A program made the position numbers and the translations under genes. This document shows, one piece after another, positions 36,743 through 46,354 of a stretch of DNA of 64,000 nucleotides (positions are counted from its first letter, which is position 1; every line of letters starts with the position of its first letter). Below the pieces are notes generated by a model that saw nothing but the letters and a program-made list of their open reading frames with translations, was not told the DNA's origin and ran no database searches. The DNA comes from Lachnospiraceae bacterium (GTDB lineage Bacteria > Bacillota > Clostridia > Lachnospirales > Lachnospiraceae), in contig JAILAD010000078.1 of the NCBI GenBank assembly GCA_024681795.1, forward strand, positions 1 through 64,000, in the 5' to 3' direction.

Positions 36743-38167
36743 GTGAGAGAAGTATTTGATACCAGAACCGATCCGGAAGAGGTTGCAAGACAGCTTCGTT
36801 TCATTGAGGAAGGGAAAAAAATCACAGAGAAACTGAATGCCGAAGCGGGACGCAGAATGAAAGCATGCGTTGTAACCTTCGGTTGCCAGATGAATGCAAG
36901 GGATTCCGAAAAACTGACCGGAATTCTTGCCAATATGGGATTTGAAATGACGGAAGACGAAAATGCGGATTTCGTCATTTACAATACCTGTTCCGTCAGG
37001 GACAATGCCAATCAGAAAGTATACGGCAAACTTGGTGTGTTAAATACATACAAGAAGCGCAATCCCCATATGAAAATAGCGCTTTGCGGATGTATGACAC
37101 AGGAAGAGTCCGTAATTGATAAAATCCAGAATTCCTATCCTTTTGTGGATTTGATTTTCGGTACGCATAATCTGTATAAATTTCCGGAATATTACGTATA
37201 TATGATGCAGAAAAAAGGAATGTTTATCGATGTCTGGGAGTCGACCACCAAGATTGTGGAGGATTTACCGGTCATTCGGAAATATCCTTTTAAATCGGGT
37301 GTAAATATCATGTTCGGCTGCGATAAATTCTGCACCTACTGTATAGTCCCTTATGTAAGGGGCAGAGAACGTTCCAGGGAACCGGAAGAGATTGTGTCCG
37401 AGATTGAAAAACTCGTAAAAGACGGTGTGAAGGAAGTCATGCTTCTCGGACAGAATGTCAATTCCTACGGGAAAAATCTGGAAAAGAAAACAACCTTTCC
37501 TGAACTTTTAAGAATGGTTGAGCAAATTGAGGGACTTCAAAGAATCCGTTTTATGACACCGTATCCGAGTGATTTTGATGACGATATGATAGCGTGCATG
37601 AAGGATTCAAAGAAAATCTGCAGACATATTCATCTGCCTCTTCAGTCCGGATCTTCGAGAATCTTAAAAAAGATGAACCGCAGATATACGAAGGAAGAGT
37701 TTCTGGAGCTTGCGTTAAAACTGAGAAGGGAACTGCCGGATGTCGCAATTACGACGGATATCATCGTCGGTTTTCCGGGTGAAACGAAGGAAGATATTGA
37801 CGAGACACTGGATGTCATCCGAAAAGTTTGTTTCGACAATGCTTTTACGTTTATTTATTCCAAACGTACCGGAACGCCCGCGGCAAGCATGCCGGACCAG
37901 GTGGCGGAAGAGGATATCAAAGTCTGGTTCGATGAAGTATTAAGTCTGGTTCAGAACTGTGCAAAGGAAAGAACGGCACTTTTGCAGGACCGGATTGAAG
38001 ATGTTCTTGTGGAGGATGTCAATTCCCATGATTCTTCGCTGGTTACCGGAAGAATGTCCAATAATACGCTGGTGCATTTTCCGGGAGACCGTTCTTTAAT
38101 CGGCGAAATCGTGACCGTAAAACTTGAAGAATGCAGGGGATTCTATTATTTGGGAAAAAGACTGTAA
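36743..38167 (+). CDS. miaB: tRNA-2-methylthio-N6-dimethylallyladenosine synthase
   Basis: The 474-residue radical SAM methylthiotransferase has N-terminal cluster cysteines in TFGCQMNARDSE, YNTCSVRDNA and LCGCMTQ. The radical SAM motif is GCDKFCTYCIVPYVRGRERS (Cys about 193, 197 and 200), and a C-terminal TRAM-like domain (about 400-474) follows. It adds a methylthio group to i6A37 of tRNA, made by MiaA, also in this window. A TAA directly precedes GTG 36743, so GTG is the most upstream possible start; no clear Shine-Dalgarno precedes it, and an ATG at residue 39 is an alternative, though the N-terminal extension is typical of Firmicutes MiaB. Confidence 0.95.
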   Translation: MREVFDTRTDPEEVARQLRFIEEGKKITEKLNAEAGRRMKACVVTFGCQMNARDSEKLTGILANMGFEMTEDENADFVIYNTCSVRDNANQKVYGKLGVLNTYKKRNPHMKIALCGCMTQEESVIDKIQNSYPFVDLIFGTHNLYKFPEYYVYMMQKKGMFIDVWESTTKIVEDLPVIRKYPFKSGVNIMFGCDKFCTYCIVPYVRGRERSREPEEIVSEIEKLVKDGVKEVMLLGQNVNSYGKNLEKKTTFPELLRMVEQIEGLQRIRFMTPYPSDFDDDMIACMKDSKKICRHIHLPLQSGSSRILKKMNRRYTKEEFLELALKLRRELPDVAITTDIIVGFPGETKEDIDETLDVIRKVCFDNAFTFIYSKRTGTPAASMPDQVAEEDIKVWFDEVLSLVQNCAKERTALLQDRIEDVLVEDVNSHDSSLVTGRMSNNTLVHFPGDRSLIGEIVTVKLEECRGFYYLGKRL

Positions 38168-38200
38168 GGAACAGACAGGGTTCCGGTCGGGAAACAGTGC

Positions 38201-38236
38201 ACAAAACATCCTGAAATGCCGGGTGTTTTGTATTTT
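38201..38236 (+). terminator. Terminator-like hairpin between miaB and mutS
   Basis: ACAAAACATCC (38201-38211), loop TGAAATGCC, GGGTGTTTTGT (38221-38231) forms an 11-bp stem with one G-U pair, followed by ATTTTA. A small GGAAC/GTTCC hairpin (38168-38184) precedes it. It may end miaB transcription or tune read-through into mutS. Confidence 0.5.
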
Positions 38237-38253
38237 ACGAAATGAGATAAAAG

Positions 38254-40932
38254 ATGGCGGAAAAAGTAACAAAAACAACACCGGGACTTTCTCCCATGAT
38301 GGTGAAATATCTGGAAACCAAAGAAGAATACGAAGACTGTATTCTTTTTTACCGGTTGGGTGATTTTTATGAGATGTTTTTTGACGATGCACTTGTTGCG
38401 TCCAGGGAACTGGAGCTTACACTGACCGGTAAAAGCTGCGGACTTGAGGAACGTGCACCGATGTGCGGTGTTCCGTATCATGCGGTGGATTCCTTTTTGA
38501 ACAGGCTTGTTACGAGGGGATACAAGGTTGCCATCTGCGAGCAGGTAGAGGATCCGAAATTTGCCAAGGGGCTTGTAAAAAGGGAAGTTACGAGAATTGT
38601 GACGCCGGGTACAAATACGGATGTATCTTCCCTCGATGAAACAAAAAACAATTTCATCATGTGTATCTATTACGGCCTTCGTAAAATCGGGATTTCCGTT
38701 GCGGATGTTACGACCGGTGATTTTTTTCTTTCCGAAGCGGAAAACAACAAGGAACTCTATGACGAGATTTGCAGATATATGCCGACGGAAATTGTGGCAA
38801 ACGATTTCTTCTATTCCTGCGGACTTGATATTGTGGATTTAAAGACACGTCTCGGCCTTGCCATGTTTACCCTGGAGAACCGGTTTTTTGATGAAAATGC
38901 CACAAGAAAATGTCTGATGAAGCATTTTAAGGTCAATTCCCTGATCGGAATGGGAATTGAAGAATACGAACACGGTACCGTTGCAGCAGGTGCACTTTTG
39001 CAGTATTTAATCGATACCCAGAAAACTTCGCTTGCACATATCACGCATCTTTATCCGAACTCTGCGGGAAAATACATGATTCTGGATGCGGCCACAAGAA
39101 GAAACCTGGAACTGACCGAAACACTTCGGGAAAAGCAGAAGAGAGGTTCTTTATTCTGGGTGCTTGATAAAACAAAAACTGCAATGGGAGCCAGAACGCT
39201 TCGTAATTTTATTGAACAGCCCCTGATGAAGAGGGAGGATATCGAATACCGCTTAAACGCCGTGGAAGCACTTACGATAAAGTCCGTTGACAGGGATGAA
39301 ATCAGGGAATATTTAAATTCCGTTTATGATCTGGAAAGACTTCTCGGGAAAGTAAGCTATTTATCAATTAATCCCAGGGATATGATAGCATTCCGGAATT
39401 CCCTGGAAATGCTTACCCCGATTCGGACCGTTTTATCGGATTTTGACAACCCAATGCTTTCGGAACTTCTTTGCAATATCGATTCCCTTCAGGATGTCTA
39501 TGAAAAAATCCGGGATGCAATCGTGGAAGAACCGCCGTTTTCCTCGAAAGAAGGAGGAATCATTAAGGATGGTTACAGCGAAGATATCGATTATTTAAGA
39601 AAAGCAAAAACCGAAGGAAAACAGTGGCTCGCCGAACTCGGTGAAACCGAGAGGGAACGCACCGGAATCAAAAATTTAAAAATCAGTTACAATAAAGTTT
39701 TCGGTTATTATCTGGAAGTTACCAATTCCTATAAAAACATGGTTCCGGAAGACTATGTCAGAAAGCAGACGCTGACCAATGCGGAACGTTATACCACACC
39801 GCGTCTTAAGGAACTTGAGGATACGATTTTAAACGCAGAGGATAAATTATATAACCTCGAATATGACATCTTCGTGGAGATCCGAACCTTCATTGCGGAG
39901 AGACTTGACCGGATTCAGTCTACGGCAAAGGCGGTAGCCGTTCTGGATGCCCTTTGTTCTCTTTCTTATGTCGGAGAACAGAACGGTTATGTAAAACCCG
40001 TCTTTAACGAAAAGAATTCCATTACGATTAAGGAAGGACGTCATCCCGTTGTGGAGAAGGTTTTAAAAGACAGTCTCTTTATTCCGAACGATACGCTCCT
40101 TGACTGCAAATCCAATCAGATTGCCGTTATTACGGGTCCGAACATGGCCGGTAAATCGACTTATATGCGACAGACTGCATTAATTGTACTGATGGCTCAA
40201 ATCGGCTCCTATGTGCCTGCCGGGAGTGCATCCGTCGGTGTTGTGGACAGAATTTTTACAAGAGTCGGTGCAAGCGACGATCTGGCAAGCGGACAGAGTA
40301 CCTTTATGGTGGAGATGAATGAAGTCTCCAATATTTTAAGAAATGCCACAAAAAATTCCCTTTTGATTCTGGATGAGATCGGAAGAGGCACCTCGACGTT
40401 TGACGGACTTGCCATTGCGTGGGCCGTAATCGAGCACATTGCAAACCGGAATCTGCTTGGTGCCAAAACACTTTTTGCAACGCATTATCATCTGCTGACC
40501 GAGCTGGAAGACAAGATGGACAATGTAAAGAATTACTGTATCGCCGTCAAGGAAAAAGGAGATGACATCGTATTTTTACGTAAAATCATTCCCGGGGGTA
40601 CGGACCGCAGTTACGGTATTGAAGTGGCCAAACTTGCCGGTGTGCCGGACATGGTAATCGAGCGTGCAAAGGAAATTTTAAATGAACTTTCCGCAGGGGA
40701 TATCGCGTCCATGATTCAGGATATCGATGTTTCGGTAAAAGAAGGAAATAAGACACGCAAAGTAATCAAACGTCAGGACGAGGTAGATGCCGGACAGCTT
40801 TCCTTCTTCGATTCGGTGACGGATGCGGAAATCATTAAAGAAATCGAGGAAGTTGACATTGCGACACTAACGCCGCTTGACGGTCTGAACCTGCTTTATC
40901 AGATTCAGAATAAGATTAAAAACCGGATATAA
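38254..40932 (+). CDS. mutS: DNA mismatch repair protein MutS
   Basis: The 892-residue protein is full length. Domain I has the mismatch-contacting FYEMFFDDA (Phe-x-Glu). The core and clamp follow, then the ATPase with Walker A TGPNMAGKSTYMRQ (about 626-639), STFMVEMNEVSNIL, and LLILDEIGRGTSTFDGLAIAWA (Walker B, about 705). The helix-turn-helix dimer region near AKLAGVPDMVIERAKEIL and a short tail follow. MutS finds mismatches and recruits MutL, encoded 58 bases downstream. The ribosome binding site is weak (GAGAT). Confidence 0.98.
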   Translation: MAEKVTKTTPGLSPMMVKYLETKEEYEDCILFYRLGDFYEMFFDDALVASRELELTLTGKSCGLEERAPMCGVPYHAVDSFLNRLVTRGYKVAICEQVEDPKFAKGLVKREVTRIVTPGTNTDVSSLDETKNNFIMCIYYGLRKIGISVADVTTGDFFLSEAENNKELYDEICRYMPTEIVANDFFYSCGLDIVDLKTRLGLAMFTLENRFFDENATRKCLMKHFKVNSLIGMGIEEYEHGTVAAGALLQYLIDTQKTSLAHITHLYPNSAGKYMILDAATRRNLELTETLREKQKRGSLFWVLDKTKTAMGARTLRNFIEQPLMKREDIEYRLNAVEALTIKSVDRDEIREYLNSVYDLERLLGKVSYLSINPRDMIAFRNSLEMLTPIRTVLSDFDNPMLSELLCNIDSLQDVYEKIRDAIVEEPPFSSKEGGIIKDGYSEDIDYLRKAKTEGKQWLAELGETERERTGIKNLKISYNKVFGYYLEVTNSYKNMVPEDYVRKQTLTNAERYTTPRLKELEDTILNAEDKLYNLEYDIFVEIRTFIAERLDRIQSTAKAVAVLDALCSLSYVGEQNGYVKPVFNEKNSITIKEGRHPVVEKVLKDSLFIPNDTLLDCKSNQIAVITGPNMAGKSTYMRQTALIVLMAQIGSYVPAGSASVGVVDRIFTRVGASDDLASGQSTFMVEMNEVSNILRNATKNSLLILDEIGRGTSTFDGLAIAWAVIEHIANRNLLGAKTLFATHYHLLTELEDKMDNVKNYCIAVKEKGDDIVFLRKIIPGGTDRSYGIEVAKLAGVPDMVIERAKEILNELSAGDIASMIQDIDVSVKEGNKTRKVIKRQDEVDAGQLSFFDSVTDAEIIKEIEEVDIATLTPLDGLNLLYQIQNKIKNRI

Positions 40933-40990
40933 AAGATTTTTATAATCGGAAACAATTCTCATAATCGGTAATACGATTGGAAGGAAACAA

Positions 40991-42997
40991 ATGATTCATA
41001 TTTTAGATAACGAGACCATAAATAAAATTGCGGCCGGAGAGGTAGTCGAGAAACCTCTGAATGTTGTAAAGGAACTGGTAGAAAATGCAATTGATGCAAA
41101 TTCTTCGGCAATTACGGTTGAGATTAAGGGAGGCGGAATCGACTATATCCGTGTTACCGATAACGGAGACGGAATATCGGGTACAGAAGTAAAAACCGCA
41201 TTTTTAAGGCATGCAACAAGCAAGATTTCCACGGATGAGGATTTACATTATCTGACCACTCTCGGCTTCAGGGGAGAAGCACTTGCTTCCATTGCGGCAG
41301 TTTCGATGGTCGAAATGATTACCAAAACGGAAGAATCCCTGACCGGTACAAGGATCGTGATTGAAGGCGGTGAAATTAAGGAATTCGAAGAAATCGGAGC
41401 GCCGAAAGGAACTACAATTGTAGTAAGAAATCTCTTTTTCAATGTTCCTCCGAGAAAAAAATTCCTCCACAGCGCTGCTTCGGAAGGAGCTGCAATTGTG
41501 GAAACGATGCAGCGTCTTGCCCTGTCGATTCCGGGACTGTCCTTTAAGGTTGTTGTGAATGGTTCTGTCAAATTCATGACGAACGGAAACGGCGACTTAA
41601 AAGAAGTCATTTATCGTATTTACGGAAGGGCTACCTCGGATGAACTGGTTCCGATTTCGGTTGAAAAAGACGGAATCAGAATTGAGGGATATCTCGGAAG
41701 GCCTGTGATTGCAAGGGCAAACAGAGGGGATGAGACAATTTTTATCAATTCGAGATATATCAAGTCTGCACCGATTTCAAAGGGAATCGAAGAGGGATAT
41801 AAAACACTTCTTATGATGCATCGTTTCCCGTTCTGTGTGCTGCATTTTAACATGGACACAACGGCACTTGACGTTAATATCCACCCGAATAAAATGCAGG
41901 TCAGAATAGACAATCAGGAGGAAATTACAAAGCTTCTTGCCGTGGAAGTCAGGCAGGCACTGATTTCAAGAAATCTGATTCCGGATATCGCAATGGTAAA
42001 AGAGGAAGAGAAGACGGAAAAAATCGTTGCGCCGGAACCTTTTGAAACAAACAGGATTACAAACGAATCGGAGGTTAAAAAATCGGATCTGATCTTTGAC
42101 GACTCCGAAACGAATGAGAACAGAACCGTTGTTTTGTTTAACGACAAAGAGAATGCCGAAGAGGAAAAGGAAGCGGAACTGAAGAGAGTTGCCGCACTCA
42201 ATCAGAGCGGTTCCGTAATCCAAAAGAAAATCAGTTATTTCGAGGATGAAATCCGGAATCAGCCGAAGAATACCGGTAACGCCGCATCCGGTTTGGAACA
42301 GAAGTCTTTTGCAACGCAGAATACAGCTGTAAATCCGAATCCGGCACTTCAGAATGTCATCGTGGAAAAACCGGAACAGTATACCATGTTCGAAAATGAA
42401 TTTTTCACGAATGAGGCGAAAGAAGAATTTGAAGTCATCGGACAGGTCTTCGATACATACTGGATTATCGCGCTGAAAGATAAATTTTATTATATGGATC
42501 AGCATGCGGCACATGAAAAAATCAATTTTGAAACCTTTATGAAAAAATTCCATGAAGGAAAACTGGAGTCGCAAAACCTGATGCCTCCCTGTATTATTCA
42601 ACTCAAACCGTCCGAATATCAGGTGTTTGACAAGAACAGGAAAGCATTTGAAAATCTTTCTTTCGAAATCGATGACTTCGGACAGGATGCCGTTGCGATT
42701 CATGCCGTTCCGACGGATCTTTTCGGTTATTCCATGCAGGAGCTGTTTATGGATGTATTGGAGGAACTTTCCACCGTATATTCCGCAAAGAATCCGACAA
42801 CCGTGGAAGAAAGAATTGCAACAAGATCCTGTAAAGCGGCAATTAAAGGAAATACGGTTCTTTCCAAAGAATCGGCAAAGAAACTGATTGAAAAACTCTT
42901 TACACTGGAAAATCCCTATCAGTGTCCTCACGGAAGACCGACTCTGGTTGCCGTAAGCAAGACGGAGATGGAGAAGATGTTTAAACGAATTGTTTAA
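40991..42997 (+). CDS. mutL: DNA mismatch repair endonuclease MutL
   Basis: The 668-residue protein has an N-terminal GHKL ATPase (NKIAAGEVVEKPLNVVKELVENAIDA, DNGDGI, TSKI, GFRGEALASI), a long disordered linker (about 335-470), and a C-terminal endonuclease domain. The metal-site motif DQHAAHEKINFE (about 503-514) fits DQHA-x2-E-x4-E, with SCKAAIK and CPHGRPT also present. It is therefore a nicking MutL, as expected in bacteria that lack MutH. The ATG follows AAGGAAACAA. Confidence 0.97.
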   Translation: MIHILDNETINKIAAGEVVEKPLNVVKELVENAIDANSSAITVEIKGGGIDYIRVTDNGDGISGTEVKTAFLRHATSKISTDEDLHYLTTLGFRGEALASIAAVSMVEMITKTEESLTGTRIVIEGGEIKEFEEIGAPKGTTIVVRNLFFNVPPRKKFLHSAASEGAAIVETMQRLALSIPGLSFKVVVNGSVKFMTNGNGDLKEVIYRIYGRATSDELVPISVEKDGIRIEGYLGRPVIARANRGDETIFINSRYIKSAPISKGIEEGYKTLLMMHRFPFCVLHFNMDTTALDVNIHPNKMQVRIDNQEEITKLLAVEVRQALISRNLIPDIAMVKEEEKTEKIVAPEPFETNRITNESEVKKSDLIFDDSETNENRTVVLFNDKENAEEEKEAELKRVAALNQSGSVIQKKISYFEDEIRNQPKNTGNAASGLEQKSFATQNTAVNPNPALQNVIVEKPEQYTMFENEFFTNEAKEEFEVIGQVFDTYWIIALKDKFYYMDQHAAHEKINFETFMKKFHEGKLESQNLMPPCIIQLKPSEYQVFDKNRKAFENLSFEIDDFGQDAVAIHAVPTDLFGYSMQELFMDVLEELSTVYSAKNPTTVEERIATRSCKAAIKGNTVLSKESAKKLIEKLFTLENPYQCPHGRPTLVAVSKTEMEKMFKRIV

Positions 42998-43028
42998 AGG
43001 AAATGTTTAAAGGAAGCTTTTAAAGGAA
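42993..43028 (+). repeat. 13-bp tandem repeat of a Shine-Dalgarno unit before miaA
   Basis: TTTAAAGGAA occurs three times with a strict 13-base period: 42993-43002, 43006-43015 and 43019-43028. The first copy overlaps the mutL stop codon; the third touches the GTG start of miaA. Each copy contains AAAGGA, which can pair with 16S rRNA. Confidence 0.9.
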
Positions 43029-43976
43029 GTGGAAAAGAAAAAACTGATTATCTTAACCGGTCCTACGGGAGTCGGAAAAACGAAAATTTCAATCGGGCTT
43101 GCAAAGGCATTAAACGGTGAAATCATTTCCGCGGATTCCATGCAGGTTTATAAGGGACTTAATATCGGCTCCGCCAAGATTACCGGGCAGGAAATGCAGG
43201 GAGTCAGACATTTTCTGATTGACGTATTGAATCCGAAAGATGCGTTTGACGTTACTGTGTTTCAAAAAATGGCAAAGGAAGCAATTGAGGATATTACTGC
43301 GAGGGGAAAACTTCCGATTGTGGTCGGAGGAACGGGATTTTACATTCAGGCCTTAAGGAGAGACGTGGATTTTACGGAAGAAGACGGAAATCCGGAACTT
43401 CGGAAAAGTCTGGAGGAAGAAGCGGAAAAAATCGGGAAAACAGCCTTTCATGAGAAATTAAAAGACATCGATCCGGCATCTTATGACCGGATTCCCGCAG
43501 GGAATGTAAAACGTGTCGTAAGGGCGCTTGAATTCTACCGGATTCACGGATATCCGATTTCCGGACATAATGATACGGAGAAAGAAAAGAAAAGCATTTA
43601 TGACGATTTCTGTTTTGTTTTAAGCAACGAAAGAAGTATTTTATACGATTCCATCAATAAAAGAGTCGATAAGATGGTGGAAGAAGGGCTGATTGAAGAA
43701 GTACGAAGATTAAAAGAATCCGGACTTACAACAAAGGATAATTCCATGCAGGGAATCGGCTATAAGGAAATTCTGCTTTATCTGGACGGCGGATGTACGA
43801 GGGAAGAGGCGATTGAACAGGTAAAATTAAACACAAGGCACTTCGCAAAACGCCAGTTTACCTACTTTAAGGGAATGGATGATGTCATCTGGTTTGACAA
43901 ATCCGGTTATCCCAATCCGGACGAAGAGATTACGAATGAAATCGTAAGAATGGTAAAAGAAAGATATATGAAATAA
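43029..43976 (+). CDS. miaA: tRNA dimethylallyltransferase
   Basis: The 315-residue protein has the P-loop LTGPTGVGKTKI (about 8-19), SADSMQVYKGLNIGSAK, VVGGTGFYI, and the C-terminal LNTRHFAKRQFTYFK. It adds a dimethylallyl group to A37 of tRNAs reading U-first codons, the substrate for MiaB. The start is GTG 43029; an in-frame TAA at 43008-43010 rules out a longer form. The nearest AAAGGA is almost touching GTG (1-base spacing) while the previous copy is 12-13 bases away, so initiation may be inefficient or coupled. Confidence 0.96.
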   Translation: MEKKKLIILTGPTGVGKTKISIGLAKALNGEIISADSMQVYKGLNIGSAKITGQEMQGVRHFLIDVLNPKDAFDVTVFQKMAKEAIEDITARGKLPIVVGGTGFYIQALRRDVDFTEEDGNPELRKSLEEEAEKIGKTAFHEKLKDIDPASYDRIPAGNVKRVVRALEFYRIHGYPISGHNDTEKEKKSIYDDFCFVLSNERSILYDSINKRVDKMVEEGLIEEVRRLKESGLTTKDNSMQGIGYKEILLYLDGGCTREEAIEQVKLNTRHFAKRQFTYFKGMDDVIWFDKSGYPNPDEEITNEIVRMVKERYMK

Positions 43977-44002
43977 AAAGATAAGGAATAACGGAGAAGA
44001 AA

Positions 44003-45283
44003 ATGGAAAACATATATAAAGACATGGGAATATCCGATGAGGTTTTTGAATTTGGGCAAAAAGCACTGGAAGGGCTGAAAGACAGGTTTGCGGAAATCGA
44101 TGTAATTGCGGAAGCCAATCAGATGAAGGTTTTAAAGGCATTACAGGAATGCCAGGTTTCCGAAGCATGTATGCTCGGTACTACGGGATACGGGTATAAC
44201 GACCTTGGAAGAGACAGACTGGAAGAGGTATATGCGCATATTTTTCACACGGAGGATGCACTGGTACGTCCGCAGATTACCTGCGGAACACATGCACTGG
44301 CACTTGCGCTGATGAGCAATTTAAGACCCGGGGACGAACTCCTGAGTCCTGTCGGAAAACCGTACGATACACTTGAGAAAGTAATCGGCATTACACCGCA
44401 TCCGGGATCGCTTGCGGAATACGGAATTTCCTACAGACAGGTGGATCTTCTTTCAGACGGAAGTTTCGACTATGAGAATATCAAAAAAGCAATAAACGAT
44501 AAGACGAAACTTGTTACCATTCAGCGTTCCAAGGGTTATCAGACCAGACCCTCTTTTTCGGTTGACCAGATTGGGGAACTGACAGCATTCGTAAAGAGCA
44601 TAAAGCGGGAAGTAATCGTAATGGTAGACAACTGTTACGGTGAATTTACCGAAAAGAAAGAACCTTCCGATGTCGGTGCGGACATGGTTGTCGGTTCATT
44701 AATCAAAAATCCGGGCGGCGGACTTGCACCCATCGGCGGGTATATTGCCGGAAAAAAGGAATGTGTGGAAAATGCGTCATACAGACTGACTTCACCGGGA
44801 CTCGGAAAAGAGGTCGGGGCTTCGCTCGGCGTATTAAAGGATTTTTATCAGGGGCTGTTTTTGTCCCCGACGGTTGCGGCATCGGCTGAAAAGGGCGCGA
44901 TTTTTGCCGCTGCAATCTATGAAGCACTGGGATTTGACGTCATTCCGAAAGCAGACGAAAAAAGACATGACATCATTCAGTCCGTTGTGTTAAGAAGTGC
45001 GGAGAGAGTAATTGCGTTTTGTCAGGGAATTCAGAAAGCGTCCCCTGTTGACAGCATGGCCATGCCTTATCCGGACGATATGCCGGGATATGATTCGCAG
45101 GTCATTATGGCCGCCGGCAATTTTATATCCGGTTCTTCCATTGAATTGTCCGCGGATGCTCCGATTCGTGAGCCGTATGCGGTTTATTTCCAGGGAGGAC
45201 TGACCTGGCCGCACGCTAAATTCGGAATTTTAAGAGCAACCGAAGAACTTTATGAGAAGGGTTTAATTGAACTGAACCGGTAA
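44003..45283 (+). CDS. Methionine gamma-lyase-like PLP enzyme (YnbB / aluminium-resistance family)
   Basis: The 426-residue fold-type I PLP protein shows TTGYGYNDLGRD, ITCGTHALALAL, VMVDNCYGEF with the PLP-pyridine Asp, and the Schiff-base lysine region GSLIKNPGGGLAPIGGYIAG. In many Firmicutes this family sits next to miaA and hfq; here no hfq lies between. Its physiological reaction is not settled; a C-S lyase on methionine-like substrates is the usual guess. GGAG lies 7 bases before ATG. The mreB promoter overlaps its 3' end. Confidence 0.9.
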   Translation: MENIYKDMGISDEVFEFGQKALEGLKDRFAEIDVIAEANQMKVLKALQECQVSEACMLGTTGYGYNDLGRDRLEEVYAHIFHTEDALVRPQITCGTHALALALMSNLRPGDELLSPVGKPYDTLEKVIGITPHPGSLAEYGISYRQVDLLSDGSFDYENIKKAINDKTKLVTIQRSKGYQTRPSFSVDQIGELTAFVKSIKREVIVMVDNCYGEFTEKKEPSDVGADMVVGSLIKNPGGGLAPIGGYIAGKKECVENASYRLTSPGLGKEVGASLGVLKDFYQGLFLSPTVAASAEKGAIFAAAIYEALGFDVIPKADEKRHDIIQSVVLRSAERVIAFCQGIQKASPVDSMAMPYPDDMPGYDSQVIMAAGNFISGSSIELSADAPIREPYAVYFQGGLTWPHAKFGILRATEELYEKGLIELNR

Positions 45284-45295
45284 ATGTGATAAAAT
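45267..45295 (+). promoter_or_regulatory. Promoter for the mreBCD-mrdA-rodA operon
   Basis: TTGAAC (45267-45272), 17-base spacer, TAAAAT (45290-45295). The -35 lies in the last codons of the upstream PLP enzyme gene; the mreB start is 35 bases after the -10. Confidence 0.6.
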
Positions 45296-45329
45296 AAACT
45301 GTTAAAATTTGTTTTGTGAGGAAATACGC

Positions 45330-46340
45330 GTGTTAAACAATATATTCGGGATTGATCTCGGTACCAGTACGATTTGCATATACAATCATGATAAGAAAAG
45401 TTTCTTTCATGAGAAAAACATGATTGCCATTGACAAGCGTGTCGGAGTTATTGCTTACGGTGATTCCGCATATGAAATGTATGAAAAAGCGCCGGATAAC
45501 ATTAAGGTTACCTATCCTTTGTCGAACGGTGTAATTGCGGATATTCACAATATGCAGACGCTTCTGAAACTTTTTGTATCCGACGTGTCCGGCGGAAATT
45601 ACAAGAATGCGACTTATTATATTGCGGTTCCGACGGATGTTACGGAAGTGGAGAAAAGGGCATTCTATGACCTGATTGACGAAGCAAATCTGAAAGCAAG
45701 AAGAATTTTCGTTGTGGACAAGGCAGTTGCCGATGCAATCGGTCTCGGCATTGATGTCAAAAATTCCCAGGGCGTTATGGTTGTGGATGTAGGTTTTAAT
45801 ACCACGGAAATTTCCATTATTTCGATGGGAGGTATCGTTATTTCCAAGATGATTAAGGAAGGCGGTACCAGTTTTGACGATGCAATCCGCAATGCGGTAA
45901 AAAGAGAATATCTTCTTCACATCGGCGGTAAGAGTGCCGAAAAAGTGAAGATGGAACTGGAACAGATCAAGGAAGAAAACGGAGCAGCCACGGTGTACGG
46001 CCGTGACGTGGCAACCGGACTTCCGATGGAACGTACGATTGATACAAAGCTTTTGGACAAAGCTTTACAGGAATATTTTGATGTGATTATCGACAATGTG
46101 AAGAATATTCTGGAACGTACACCGCCCGAATTGTCTGCGGATATTTACCGGAACGGTCTTTATTTAACCGGCGGAGGGTCCCTGGTATCCGACCTGGGAC
46201 TTCAGCTTGCAAAGGGTACCGGTCTTAAGGTAAATCTCGCTGAGGAGGCGGGAAAAACCGTTATTCAGGGAATTGCGGAGATTATCCGCAACAAACGGTT
46301 CAGAAGCGTGGCTTACACAATTGAAGGCATGGGAAGATAA
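45330..46340 (+). CDS. mreB: Rod shape-determining actin homologue MreB
   Basis: The 336-residue protein has actin-fold ATP sites: FGIDLGTSTICIY (phosphate 1), VDVGFNTTEISII (phosphate 2) and YLTGGGSLVSDLG (adenosine). It forms membrane-bound filaments that guide wall synthesis with MreC, MreD, PBP2 and RodA, all encoded downstream. Start GTG 45330 is preceded by GAGG with 8-base spacing; an upstream TTG at 45309 would place that Shine-Dalgarno inside the gene. It could be an Mbl or MreBH paralogue, but position before mreC supports mreB. Confidence 0.94.
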   Translation: MLNNIFGIDLGTSTICIYNHDKKSFFHEKNMIAIDKRVGVIAYGDSAYEMYEKAPDNIKVTYPLSNGVIADIHNMQTLLKLFVSDVSGGNYKNATYYIAVPTDVTEVEKRAFYDLIDEANLKARRIFVVDKAVADAIGLGIDVKNSQGVMVVDVGFNTTEISIISMGGIVISKMIKEGGTSFDDAIRNAVKREYLLHIGGKSAEKVKMELEQIKEENGAATVYGRDVATGLPMERTIDTKLLDKALQEYFDVIIDNVKNILERTPPELSADIYRNGLYLTGGGSLVSDLGLQLAKGTGLKVNLAEEAGKTVIQGIAEIIRNKRFRSVAYTIEGMGR

Positions 46341-46354
46341 TCAGGAGTTCATAA

